Shown here one piece after another: positions 26,619-34,869 of a DNA stretch of 64,000 bases (positions are counted from its first letter, which is position 1; every line of letters begins with the position of its first letter). Under the pieces are notes generated by a model that saw only the letters and a list, made by a program, of their open reading frames with translations, was not told the DNA's origin and did no database searches. The DNA is from an uncultured Actinomycetes bacterium (lineage in GTDB: Bacteria; Actinomycetota; Actinomycetes; Mycobacteriales; Mycobacteriaceae), in the NCBI GenBank assembly GCA_903884065.1, contig CAISDL010000077.1, positions 1 through 64,000 on the forward strand. Direction: 5' to 3'. A program made the translations under genes and the position numbers.

Positions 26619-27632
26619 TCAGTGGGTTCCGTTGGCGCGCAGCGCGTATCGCCGCTCGGCGTACTCGAGGTCATCGCGCCACAGCCGGGCCGCCCCGAGT
26701 CTCATCAGCGGCTTGAGCAAGGGCGCGGCCCGCAGGGACTGCCGGAATCCGGTGCGGTCGGACTGGGCGATCACGGCTTCGATGACAGCGGTGCGGGGCC
26801 GGCCGTCGGCACCGATGCCCACTGGTGTGGCATGGGTTTCCACCACACTTCCGACCCCCTGCCCCTCGACGATGTGCATGACGATGGTGCGGGGTTCGGG
26901 CACGGTGAACTCGGCGATCACCGGCACGCCCACCCGTCCGAGGTGGAAGGTGACCGCCGTCTGAAAGACGTCGGACTCTTCGTCGGCGTCGACCGGCGGG
27001 GCGCTGAGCACCTCCAACTGGGCAAACGAGTACGGGTGGAACCAGCCACCATGCCAGGGGTCCAGCCGGTTGGAGATGATGTCCTGAGGTTCGCAGACAC
27101 CCTCGAGGCGGGTGACGGCCGCCAGTTGGGGTCCGGTGGGTCGAACCGACAGAACCGGGGCGTCCAAGGGCTCCTCGTCGCCGACCTTGTCCAAGCGCAC
27201 CCACACCAACACGCCGTCGTCATAGCCGGGAAGCGGCTTCCAGCCGAACTCCCGGCCACCGTCCAGGCGCAGACCGTGCCAGGGGCAGATCAGGCCACCG
27301 CAGTCGATCTTGCCGGTGGCCAGGTCGGCTCCGAGATGCGGGCAGGAGGCCGGCCCGACGTGCAGGACGCGCTGCTCGTCCCGCCAAGCGACGATCTCCA
27401 TGCCGGCGACCGTGGTGCCGAACGGACGATCGCCGCGGACATCGCTGCTGGCGGCGAAGACGAACCAGTTTCCACTCGGCCGACGCAGCGCGCGTTGCAG
27501 CGCGGAGTCGATGATCGCCGGTTCGGCCTGCCGGTACGTCGGCTTCTGGTCAGCCCAGTCGATCTTCGGAATGACCTGCAGCGGTGAGTCTTTCGGAACA
27601 CGCTCGGCGATTCGGGACCAGAGATCAATCAC
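26619..27632 (-). CDS. Rieske [2Fe-2S] protein of the carotenoid operon
   Basis: A 337-residue protein with a Rieske cluster motif CPHLG...CPWHG (Cys97/His99 and Cys116/His119) after an N-terminal helical part. A C-terminal domain of about 190 residues resembles the DUF5914-type proteins found in actinobacterial carotenoid clusters. It could be an oxygenase component or a Rieske-dependent oxidase acting on carotenoid rings. No mononuclear iron motif of the classic ring-hydroxylating dioxygenases is obvious. The GTG start overlaps the crtU stop by four bases, implying coupling. Confidence 0.78.
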   Translation of the reverse strand: MIDLWSRIAERVPKDSPLQVIPKIDWADQKPTYRQAEPAIIDSALQRALRRPSGNWFVFAASSDVRGDRPFGTTVAGMEIVAWRDEQRVLHVGPASCPHLGADLATGKIDCGGLICPWHGLRLDGGREFGWKPLPGYDDGVLVWVRLDKVGDEEPLDAPVLSVRPTGPQLAAVTRLEGVCEPQDIISNRLDPWHGGWFHPYSFAQLEVLSAPPVDADEESDVFQTAVTFHLGRVGVPVIAEFTVPEPRTIVMHIVEGQGVGSVVETHATPVGIGADGRPRTAVIEAVIAQSDRTGFRQSLRAAPLLKPLMRLGAARLWRDDLEYAERRYALRANGTH

Positions 27633-29182
27633 CGCGCGCCTTTCCCTGCAAGCCGCCGCAAGAGCGGCGAACGCCCCTCGACCGGCACCGTGTAGAGGGT
27701 GTGTCCGCTGACCCCCCAGCCCTCCAGTAGCCGGTTGGCCGCCGACCATCCGGTGGTTGCGGCCCGTTCCATCAAGGCTACCGGCAGGTCGATGCGAATA
27801 CCGTCACCGGCGAGCATCAGACCCGGAACCGGTGTCTCGACAGTCGGGCGGCCCGCGAAGGAGCCGGGCGCGAACAGCGGGCAGTCCTGCTTGAACAGGA
27901 CCCGCTCGGCCACGATGCCGGCCCGGGCGGTCTCGGGGTACAACTGGTGCAGCCGACTCAGCATCTTCTCCCGCAGGCCCTCGAACGCGCCGAGTTCGGA
28001 TCTGGGCTCGGCGACCGAGTAGGAGTGCACCTCGACCACCGACCCGCCGTGGGCGCGGGCCCATTCGCCGGCCTCGCGCTCGTAGTTGCTCACCACGCTG
28101 ATGTTGTCGATGGGCTCCAGGCCGCCGGTGCCCAGGAACGGCGGCCGGTCGGAGTTCACCGGAGCATCCAGCCAGAGCCGCTGCACCACGAACGGCGGGG
28201 CCAGTTCCATGGCCGCCACCCGGCGGCGCCAGTCGTCGTCGCCCAGGCCCGGGGACGCGGTCACGATCTTCTGCAACCCGCCGACGTCGACGGCCGATAC
28301 CACGCCGTCGGCGTCGATCACTCGTCCGTCACTGGTGGTCACGCGCAGCCGTCTGGGTCCGCCGGTGGCGATCGACTCGGCCGAGACGCTGGTGTGAAAC
28401 CTCACCCCCCGCCCGGTCAGATACTCCCCCAACGGGTTCCACAGCGCGGTGTTGAAGTTCGACTCCGCGACATCGAACACCAGGCCCTCGTTGGAGCCCA
28501 GGAAGTAGATGTGGAACATGGCCGCGAGTTCGGCTGCCGAGAGCCGTTCCGGGCGCGCGAAGAAGCTGCGGGCGAACACCTCGAACGCTAGATGCCGGGC
28601 AGCCCGGGGGAAGTTGATCTGGTCCAGGAATGTGCCCGCGTCGCGGTCGTCGAGTTGGTCGTAGATACCCGGCACCGACACCGTTGCCAGGGGCGCGGCC
28701 GCCTTGCCGTTGATCCGCACCAGATCCCGGAACCGGAATGTCGGGCTGCGCAGCGCGAAGACGATCGCATTCCAGGGCGGGGTCTGCGGCAGTCCCCGGA
28801 ACGTGTCGCGACGGCCCTCCCCGTCGACGAGCGGGTAGTCCTCGACAGCCCGAAGCCGCGTCAGACCGGGGTCGCTGCGCCGCAACAACTCCCGCAGGTT
28901 GTAGTACTGCCGGAAGAAGGCGTGGAAGCCGCGGTTGTTGGCCACCTCGGTGCCCGCCAGCGGACCGGAGTCCAGCCGCTCGGTCCAGCCGGCCACCCGG
29001 CCGCCGAGATTGCGTTCGCGCTCGAGAACCTCGACGGAGACACCGCGTTCGGCAAGGCCGGCGGCGGCGGCGAGACCGGCGATGCCCGCCCCGATGACCA
29101 CGACGTGCGGGACGTTCGCCAGTGCGGTGGCATGCGGCACCCCAGAGGAAGCCCGGTGGGTGACGCGACGCGGATCCTTCAT
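27629..29182 (-). CDS. crtU: Carotene desaturase/methyltransferase CrtU (aromatic ring-forming)
   Basis: A 517-residue flavoprotein that in actinobacteria converts beta-carotene to the aromatic carotenoid isorenieratene (leprotene in mycobacteria) by ring desaturation and methyl shift. Visible are the FAD motif VVVIGAGIAGLAAAAGLAER, the GGRVAGW signature, the CrtU-typical RGFHAFFRQYYNLR, and the C-terminal PGLMLAGDGIR. A longer upstream open frame is a shadow. The ATG chosen has a GAGGGG ribosome site and lies 17 bases after the crtT stop. Its stop overlaps the Rieske gene. Confidence 0.88.
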   Translation of the reverse strand: MKDPRRVTHRASSGVPHATALANVPHVVVIGAGIAGLAAAAGLAERGVSVEVLERERNLGGRVAGWTERLDSGPLAGTEVANNRGFHAFFRQYYNLRELLRRSDPGLTRLRAVEDYPLVDGEGRRDTFRGLPQTPPWNAIVFALRSPTFRFRDLVRINGKAAAPLATVSVPGIYDQLDDRDAGTFLDQINFPRAARHLAFEVFARSFFARPERLSAAELAAMFHIYFLGSNEGLVFDVAESNFNTALWNPLGEYLTGRGVRFHTSVSAESIATGGPRRLRVTTSDGRVIDADGVVSAVDVGGLQKIVTASPGLGDDDWRRRVAAMELAPPFVVQRLWLDAPVNSDRPPFLGTGGLEPIDNISVVSNYEREAGEWARAHGGSVVEVHSYSVAEPRSELGAFEGLREKMLSRLHQLYPETARAGIVAERVLFKQDCPLFAPGSFAGRPTVETPVPGLMLAGDGIRIDLPVALMERAATTGWSAANRLLEGWGVSGHTLYTVPVEGRSPLLRRLAGKGAR

Positions 29183-29199
29183 AAACCCCTCAAAACTCC

Positions 29200-29940
29200 T
29201 CAGCCCGGCGCATCTGCCAGGAAGGTGTGCACGATGTTGCGCTGCCAGCCGGGCACGGTCTCGCTGTGCACGCCCGCGAAACCTGCTGCGACCAAACGCC
29301 GTTGGAAGTCGGCGGCACCGTCGAAGTCGTTCACGCTGCGCCACAGATGCCGGTAGAGCGTGCTGTCGCCGGTCTGCCGCCACCCCGCCGGAATGATGAT
29401 GCCCCAGCACACGGCGTTCCAGATCGCCCGGGCGGCTACGGAGTCGCGCACCGAGTACTCGTGAACGGCCATCGTGGCACCCGGTCGCAAGATCTCCCGG
29501 AACCGGCGCAACTGCGCATCCGGGTCCGCCAGGTTGCGCAGCAGGTAGGCGGCGAGGATGCCGTCGAACGGACCCTGCACCCCGGCCTCGCTCAGCGCCT
29601 CGATCGGGGTGTGCACGAATCGCACCGAGTCCGGCCACGATTTGGCCGCCGCCTGCTCGAGCATGCCGGCCGATGCGTCGACCGCGACGATCTCAGCATG
29701 GGGCGCGGCCTCCAGCAGTGCCGCCGTGGACGCACCCGTCCCGCACCCGGCGTCGAGAAGTCGCAATCCCCGCCCGCCGCCGGGAATCCGCATCCGGCGC
29801 GCCGACATCCTCAGGTGGTCGTGGTAGCCGGGGTTGGCGCCGACCAGGCGGTCGTAGTCCCGCGCGCCGCCGTCGAAGGCTCCGGGAACCTCGCTCCGGG
29901 ACAGTCCGGCTTTGGGCAATCCTCGGGGCAGCAGGCTCAC
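29200..29940 (-). CDS. crtT: Class I SAM-dependent methyltransferase of the carotenoid operon
   Basis: A 246-residue methyltransferase with the SAM motif LLDAGCGTGASTAALLE (about residues 64-80) and the acidic EIVAVDASAGML. It occupies the place of crtT in actinobacterial aromatic-carotenoid clusters, where its precise substrate is uncertain. The GTG start overlaps the crtYd stop by four bases. The longer frame upstream is a shadow of crtYd and was discarded. The symbol is assigned by position and family and is less certain than the others. Confidence 0.72.
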   Translation of the reverse strand: MSLLPRGLPKAGLSRSEVPGAFDGGARDYDRLVGANPGYHDHLRMSARRMRIPGGGRGLRLLDAGCGTGASTAALLEAAPHAEIVAVDASAGMLEQAAAKSWPDSVRFVHTPIEALSEAGVQGPFDGILAAYLLRNLADPDAQLRRFREILRPGATMAVHEYSVRDSVAARAIWNAVCWGIIIPAGWRQTGDSTLYRHLWRSVNDFDGAADFQRRLVAAGFAGVHSETVPGWQRNIVHTFLADAPG

Positions 29941-30248
29941 CGTCTCACCCGCTGCTTCTCCCAGAGCAGCAGAACACCGGTGACCAGCGCCCAGCCGAAC
30001 AGGAAATCCTCGACGGGGATGTCCCACGGAAAGCGAATCCCGGAGGTGTGGGCCTCGTTGTAGATGACGATCGGGGCGGACAGCTTGGTCAGCCATCCGT
30101 CGGTCAGAACCTGAAAGAACAGCACGATCCCCATCGACATCCAGTAGGCCGGCTTGCGGAACAGGCCGGTGCGCAATACCGCCAATTCCAACACACACAC
30201 CACGACGACGGAGACCACGGCCGGCAGCGTGTAGCCCAATCCGCTCAC
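29937..30248 (-). CDS. crtYd: Lycopene cyclase subunit CrtYd
   Basis: A 103-residue membrane protein with three hydrophobic helices, the second half of the heterodimeric lycopene cyclase used by actinobacteria. It ends in the conserved FPWDIPVEDFLFGWALV segment. Together with CrtYc it cyclises lycopene to beta-carotene. The GTG start overlaps the crtYc stop (GTGA). Only this start gives a protein of normal size; the longer frame is a shadow. Confidence 0.86.
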   Translation of the reverse strand: MSGLGYTLPAVVSVVVVCVLELAVLRTGLFRKPAYWMSMGIVLFFQVLTDGWLTKLSAPIVIYNEAHTSGIRFPWDIPVEDFLFGWALVTGVLLLWEKQRVRR

Positions 30249-30604
30249 CCGGCGCTCCGATCGGTACCGCGGCGCCGGAGCCGGGACCGGAGCCGGCCCA
30301 GCGTGGCCAACCCGGCGTTGACCGCGTTGTAGGTCAACAGCCCGCAGATCGGAATGACGATGAAGAAGAGCAACTCCTCCAGCGGCATGAACGGCACGTT
30401 GATGCCACTGACGTAGCGCGGGTTGTAGTGCCAGACCTTGCCGGCGATCGCGATCGCGTCCCAGATCAGGAAGATCCCGACCACCGGAGCAAGCGAACGC
30501 AGCAATCGCCTCGGGTGGCGGTAGACACCCTCCCCGAAGAACTCCAGCGGCAGCGTGATCAGCAGACACCCGCCCAGCAGCAGCAGGTATTGCCACTTGT
30601 CCAT
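30245..30604 (-). CDS. crtYc: Lycopene cyclase subunit CrtYc
   Basis: A 119-residue polytopic membrane protein, the first half of the heterodimeric lycopene cyclase. It carries the PLEELLFF motif typical of CrtYc-type cyclases and three hydrophobic helices starting at LLLLGGCLLITLPLEF. The ATG is chosen because GAGGTG lies nine bases upstream, overlapping the end of crtB. A GTG four codons earlier is possible. It is coupled to crtYd by a four-base overlap. Confidence 0.86.
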   Translation of the reverse strand: MDKWQYLLLLGGCLLITLPLEFFGEGVYRHPRRLLRSLAPVVGIFLIWDAIAIAGKVWHYNPRYVSGINVPFMPLEELLFFIVIPICGLLTYNAVNAGLATLGRLRSRLRRRGTDRSAG

Positions 30605-30617
30605 CGACGCGCTCACC

Positions 30618-31547
30618 TCAGGCGGCGGGTAGCCGCCGGGCGCGGTGGGCCCGCACCAGGCCACCGGTGAACACCTGCAACCGTCGGCCCATACCGACCG
30701 AGGCGCGCTGACTGAACACCTCGAAGTCGATGTCCTCGATGCGGTCGAGAATCTCGGAGTAGAGGGTGAAGGCCGCCGTCACACACGGCCGTGACTGCGG
30801 GGCCAGCAGCGCGATGCCCTTGTGTGCTTCGCGGTAGATCGTCCGGGTGATCGCGTGCTGGGCGGCCAGCGCTTGGCGCACCCGCGGATCGGTGCGCTGG
30901 TTGTCGTGGCACCAGGTCAGCAGTTCCCGGTCCACCCCGAACGCGGCGAGTTCGTCGGCCGGCAGGTAGACGCGGTTGCGGTCGAGGTCCTCGTTGATGT
31001 CGCGCAGGAAGTTGGTCAGCTGGAAGGCCCGGCCCAGCGCCTCGGCGCACGGCTCGGCGTCGTGCAGTGGGCCGACCGTGCCCAGAATCGGCAGCATCTG
31101 AAGTCCGATGACCTCGGCGGATCCGCGCATGTAGTGATTGAGCGCGGGCCGGTCGGGATAGTCGGTGACGGTGAGGTCCATCCGCATGGAGGTCAGGAAT
31201 TCGTCGAAGAGGCTCAGCGGGATCCGGTAGGTCCGGGCGGTGTCCAGGACCGCCGGCAGTACCGGTTCACTGGCCGCCTCGCCCTTGACGAACCTCGAAG
31301 CCAGAAGTTCCAGCCTGTCCGACCGCTCGCCGGGGCCGGCATCGGAGGTCAGATCGTCGAGGATGTCGTCGGCATAGCGCGCAAAACCGTAGAGTGCGTG
31401 CACGGCAGGCCGCTGGGACGGGGTCAGCAGGCGGGTGGCCAGGAAATAGGTGCGCCCGTGCTGAGCGTTGAGCCGCCGGCAGTACCGGTACGACGCGCGC
31501 AATCGTTCATCCTCGATGCCCGCGGCGTGCAACTCGGTGTTGGTCAT
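30618..31547 (-). CDS. crtB: Phytoene synthase
   Basis: CrtB condenses two geranylgeranyl diphosphates to phytoene. The 309-residue protein has both Asp-rich motifs of squalene/phytoene synthases (DDILDD around residue 62 and DINED further on) and the family opening SYRYCRRLNAQHGRTYFLAT. Its ATG overlaps the crtI stop (ATGA), so translation is coupled. It acts with IdsB upstream and CrtI. Confidence 0.94.
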   Translation of the reverse strand: MTNTELHAAGIEDERLRASYRYCRRLNAQHGRTYFLATRLLTPSQRPAVHALYGFARYADDILDDLTSDAGPGERSDRLELLASRFVKGEAASEPVLPAVLDTARTYRIPLSLFDEFLTSMRMDLTVTDYPDRPALNHYMRGSAEVIGLQMLPILGTVGPLHDAEPCAEALGRAFQLTNFLRDINEDLDRNRVYLPADELAAFGVDRELLTWCHDNQRTDPRVRQALAAQHAITRTIYREAHKGIALLAPQSRPCVTAAFTLYSEILDRIEDIDFEVFSQRASVGMGRRLQVFTGGLVRAHRARRLPAA

Positions 31548-33070
31548 GCACGTGCCCCTGAGGTTGTGATCGTCCGCCTGTCTGACGGATCGTCGACCGG
31601 CCCGGTGATGCGCTCGGCGGCCAGCTTTCCGGAGAGCAGTGCGGTGGGCACCCCCACGCCGGGAACGGTGGATCCGCCCGCCAGCACGGCGTTGTCGACG
31701 CCGCGCACCAGGTTCGCCGGCCGGAACGGGCCGGTCTGGGAGAAGGTGTGGGCGAGCGCGAACGGCGAGCCCGCAAGCATCCCCTGACGGGCCCAGTCCG
31801 CCGGTGTGACCACGTCGAGGATGTCGGCGTCGTGGTCCAGTCCGGGCAGCAGTCGCTCGGCGGCGGTGGCGAGGATCTGGCGGGCGTAGGTATCACCCTG
31901 GGCGGACCAATTCACCTTGCCCACATCGAGATTCGGACACGGTGCGAGAATGAACAACAGATCGCGTCCGGGAGGCGCGAGCGTCGGGTCGCCCGCGGTG
32001 GGCATGGTGACCAGCAGCGACGGGTCGCTCATCAACCTTCCTTCGTCGATGATCTCGTCGAAGGTTTTCGACCAGTTGCGGCCGAAGCTGATGTTGTGGT
32101 GCTGCAGGGCGTGGTTCACCGACGGCACCCCGACGTGCATGACCACCGCCGACGGCGACGGGCGGAACTTGATCGGGCGCCGTGGGGTGCGTCCCAGAAG
32201 CTGGTAGGTCAGCGGCAGGTCAGTGGTGAGAACGACTGCGTCGCAGGCGATCCGGTCGCCGGAGTCGGTGCTCACCGCGGTGACCCTGGAGCCGGACCGT
32301 TCCAGCCGGGTCACGGTGGTGTTGTACCGGAACTGAACCCCGGCATCTGCGGCAGCCGCCGCGAGCGCTTCGGGGACGGCCCGCATACCGCCGCGTGGGA
32401 AGTACACCCCGGCGATGGTGTCCATGTAGGCGATCACCGCGTAGGCGGCCAGTGCCCGCTGGGGCGGAACGCCGGCGTAGAGCGCCTGGAAGGTGAAGAT
32501 CCGCTGGAGGCGCTCGTCGGTGATGAAGCGCCTCACCATCTTCTCCCACCCGCGGAATCCGCCGATCGCCGCCAGCTTTCCCAGTTGCGGGGTGAGCAAG
32601 GACATCGGTGAGGAGAAGTTGGATCCGATGAAGCCGTCGATCTCCAATTTGTACAACTCGGTCAGCCAGTTGCGGAGCCGCCAGTAGCCGGCGACCTGTT
32701 CGGGGCCGGCGAACTGCTCGATGGCGGCAGCCATCCGGTCGCCGTCGGCGTGCACGTCCAGCTGTGAGCCATCGGCGAAGGACGCACGGTAGGCCGGATC
32801 CGACGGCATCAGGTCGAGATAGTCCGACATCGATGCGCCGATGGCGTCGAATGCATCCTCGATGATGTCGGGCATGGTCAAAACCGTTGCGCCGGTATCG
32901 ATCCGGTAGCCGCGGATGTCGGCCTGGCCGACCCGACCGCCCGGGAAGCCGTAGCGCTCCACGACGGTCACCGATCGGCCCTGCCCGGCGAGTTGCATCG
33001 CGGCGGACAGCCCGGACAGTCCGGCGCCTACGACGACGACGTGGTCGGTTTTTCCAGGAACGGTACGCAT
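31544..33070 (-). CDS. crtI: Phytoene desaturase
   Basis: CrtI is an FAD enzyme that desaturates phytoene to lycopene. The 508-residue length is normal. It has the N-terminal VVVVGAGLSGLSAAMQLA and FPGGRVGQ, YFPRGGMRAVPEAL in the middle, and the C-terminal FAD-contact region LAGGSTVPGVGVPTALLSGK. It lies 19 bases after idsB and overlaps crtB. No frameshifts; codon use is like the neighbours. Confidence 0.94.
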   Translation of the reverse strand: MRTVPGKTDHVVVVGAGLSGLSAAMQLAGQGRSVTVVERYGFPGGRVGQADIRGYRIDTGATVLTMPDIIEDAFDAIGASMSDYLDLMPSDPAYRASFADGSQLDVHADGDRMAAAIEQFAGPEQVAGYWRLRNWLTELYKLEIDGFIGSNFSSPMSLLTPQLGKLAAIGGFRGWEKMVRRFITDERLQRIFTFQALYAGVPPQRALAAYAVIAYMDTIAGVYFPRGGMRAVPEALAAAAADAGVQFRYNTTVTRLERSGSRVTAVSTDSGDRIACDAVVLTTDLPLTYQLLGRTPRRPIKFRPSPSAVVMHVGVPSVNHALQHHNISFGRNWSKTFDEIIDEGRLMSDPSLLVTMPTAGDPTLAPPGRDLLFILAPCPNLDVGKVNWSAQGDTYARQILATAAERLLPGLDHDADILDVVTPADWARQGMLAGSPFALAHTFSQTGPFRPANLVRGVDNAVLAGGSTVPGVGVPTALLSGKLAAERITGPVDDPSDRRTITTSGARA

Positions 33071-33089
33071 TACAGGGTCTCCTCGGTGC

Positions 33090-34220
33090 TCAGGTCATTC
33101 GTAGGGTGCACACCGCGGCCATATCGGCCAGTGCGGACTGCACCCAGTCGTCGATCCGGACATCGCCAAGGCGCTCGGTGGCGGTGGCCACCCGCTCGGC
33201 GATGAGTTCTTCGATCCAATCCACCGCGCCGGTCGCCACGATCAGCGTGCGCCAGTGCGCGATATCGGAGTCGGTCAATTCCTCGGCGCTCATCAATTCC
33301 GCGAACTGCCGACGGATGCCGGAATCGGCCATCCGGTGCGCCGCCACCACCACGCTGGTGGCTTTCCGCTCGGCCAGGTCACCGCCGGCGGGCTTGCCCG
33401 TCACCGCGGGTGAGCCGAAAACGCCGAGGATGTCATCGCGCATCTGGAATGCCTCACCGACGGCGCTGCCGTAGTCGCCCAGTGCGTCGATCAACGGCTC
33501 GCGCCCGGCCATGGCCGCGCCGATCTCCAGCGGCCGGCGCACCGTGTAGTTGCCGGATTTCCGGCGGGCGACGTCGAGCACCGTCTCCAGATCCGGCTGG
33601 GCGCCGGCGTCGTTGGCCACATCGGCGCACTGGCCCACGGCCAGTTCGATGCGCATGGCGTCGTAGTGCGGCCAGGCCCGTGACAGCGCGTCGTGCCCGA
33701 CACCGCTCTCCCGCATCATTTGCTCGGCCCAGACCAGGCACAGATCCGAGAGCAGTACCGCCAGCGACGCGCCGAACCGGTCCGGCGAGCCCGACAGGCC
33801 GCGGTCGAGGTGCCATTGCCCGAATTGCACGTGCGCGGCGGGCCGCCCGCGGCGCAGCGCCGAATCGTCCATGATGTCGTCCTGCAACAGGGCGAACGCG
33901 TGCAGGAGTTCCAGTCCGGACGCCGCACGCAGCGCGGCGTCGTCGGGGTCGGCCCCGCACAGCCAGCCCAGATACATGAAGGTCGACCGCAGACACTTAC
34001 CGCCGTCGACGAAGCCGACCAGCACGTCGCCTGCGACGTCAACCCCGGTGCGCTCCAACTGGGGTAGGCACCGGGTGTCGACGAAGTCGGCGACGTGGTC
34101 GAGGGCCCTGCGCCGCACACCGTTTCGCCAGATTTCGAACTCCGGCCCCGGTGGCGCGACCACCAGGCCGACTGCGGATTTGGCCCCGCCGCTCGGCGAC
34201 GTGGCGTCGATCGCACGCAA
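33090..34220 (-). CDS. idsB: Geranylgeranyl diphosphate synthase (IdsB/CrtE)
   Basis: A 376-residue trans-polyprenyl diphosphate synthase supplying GGPP for phytoene. The first Asp-rich motif is LLQDDIMDD (about residue 115) and the second is QMRDDILGVFG. The start is a TTG: AGGAG lies six bases upstream and it is the only start candidate giving a normal length, while the much longer open frame upstream runs antisense through the Cys-rich gene. It is the first gene of the ten-gene carotenoid operon. Confidence 0.88.
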   Translation of the reverse strand: MRAIDATSPSGGAKSAVGLVVAPPGPEFEIWRNGVRRRALDHVADFVDTRCLPQLERTGVDVAGDVLVGFVDGGKCLRSTFMYLGWLCGADPDDAALRAASGLELLHAFALLQDDIMDDSALRRGRPAAHVQFGQWHLDRGLSGSPDRFGASLAVLLSDLCLVWAEQMMRESGVGHDALSRAWPHYDAMRIELAVGQCADVANDAGAQPDLETVLDVARRKSGNYTVRRPLEIGAAMAGREPLIDALGDYGSAVGEAFQMRDDILGVFGSPAVTGKPAGGDLAERKATSVVVAAHRMADSGIRRQFAELMSAEELTDSDIAHWRTLIVATGAVDWIEELIAERVATATERLGDVRIDDWVQSALADMAAVCTLRMT

Positions 34221-34418
34221 TGGTTGCTCCTGTCCCCGGGTTCCGCGCCCCGCTGTCTTCCTCCAATTCAAGACGACTCGGGCCCCCAGCGCCCAACCGA
34301 ACGCGACTTGGTCACGTACGCGTAATGATTGACAAGGGCCTCTAGCTGCGGGTTTAGCTCCACAGACGGGCTTGGCGAATCCGGCACGTTCCGGGTCGAC
34401 ATGGTCTGGAATTGACGC
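34221..34418. promoter_or_regulatory. Divergent control region between carotenoid operon and Cys-rich gene
   Basis: This 198-base gap must hold the carotenoid operon promoter (minus) and that of the Cys-rich gene (plus). On the plus strand TTGACA (34329-34334) could be a -35 box, with only a weak -10 near 34352. On the minus strand TTGTCA is at nearly the same place, and a TACGCGTA palindrome lies at 34317-34324. A 50-codon open frame on the minus strand (34268-34420) covers most of the gap; I treat it as unproven. Confidence 0.4.
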
Positions 34419-34850
34419 ATGGCCGTCTCCCTCGCAACCGCCGCCGTCGACACGCAGCCCACCACCGACAATCTCGCGACCGCGGGGTCGCTGGCCACCG
34501 CCGGCAGCATCGCCGTGGCCGGGTCGATCGCCACCGCCGGCAGCATCGCCGTAGCGGGGTCCATCGCCACCGCCGGCAGCCTCGCCATAGCCGGGTCGAT
34601 CGCCACCGCCGGCAGCATCGCGGTGGCCGGATCGATCGCCACCGCCGGCAGCGTCGGCGTCCGAGCCAGCGTGGTGACGGCGCTGAGCGTGGCAATGCGC
34701 GAATGTGTCGGCTGTCTGGCATGTATCGCCTGCCGAGGCTGTATCGGTTGCTTCGGCTGCGCCCGCTGTCGCGACTGCGTGGGCTGTGTCGGGTGCTACA
34801 ACTGCTCCGGGCTGCGCAACGCCCGCGGACTGCGCGACGTGCACGCCTGA
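34419..34850 (+). CDS. Repeat protein: GSIATA-type hexads followed by twelve CXX repeats
   Basis: A 143-residue protein unlike any family I recognise. Residues 23-76 are nine hexads of the type G-S-(I/L)-A-(T/V/I)-A, with a tenth degenerate one (77-82). Residues 96-129 hold twelve cysteines, exactly one every three residues (96, 99, 102 and so on to 129). The tail is GLRNARGLRDVHA. The Cys codons are six TGT and six TGC, so the spacing reflects protein-level selection and not a copied DNA repeat. No signal peptide or membrane helix. The hexads suggest a beta-solenoid; the cysteines suggest metal binding or modification. An SDR gene follows after 19 bases, and the carotenoid operon is divergent. 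The ribosome site is weak. Confidence 0.6.
   Translation: MAVSLATAAVDTQPTTDNLATAGSLATAGSIAVAGSIATAGSIAVAGSIATAGSLAIAGSIATAGSIAVAGSIATAGSVGVRASVVTALSVAMRECVGCLACIACRGCIGCFGCARCRDCVGCVGCYNCSGLRNARGLRDVHA
34485..34664 (+). repeat. In-gene hexapeptide repeat, 18/36-bp periodicity
   Basis: The DNA for the ten hexads has an 18-bp period, with a stronger 36-bp period because GSIATA and GSIAVA units alternate. Copies differ at silent and conservative positions (for example gtggcc against gtagcg), so the array is old enough to have drifted. Slippage could still change copy number. Confidence 0.75.
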
Positions 34851-34869
34851 TTCCCCGAAGGGACCGAAC

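Noticed and set aside
26618-26674. Upstream ATG start for the DAP-dehydrogenase-like gene
   Set aside because: It would overlap the Rieske gene by 56 bases and add a Thr/Ser/Pro-rich leader with no ribosome site; the GTG one base after the Rieske stop fits the coupled pattern of the operon better.
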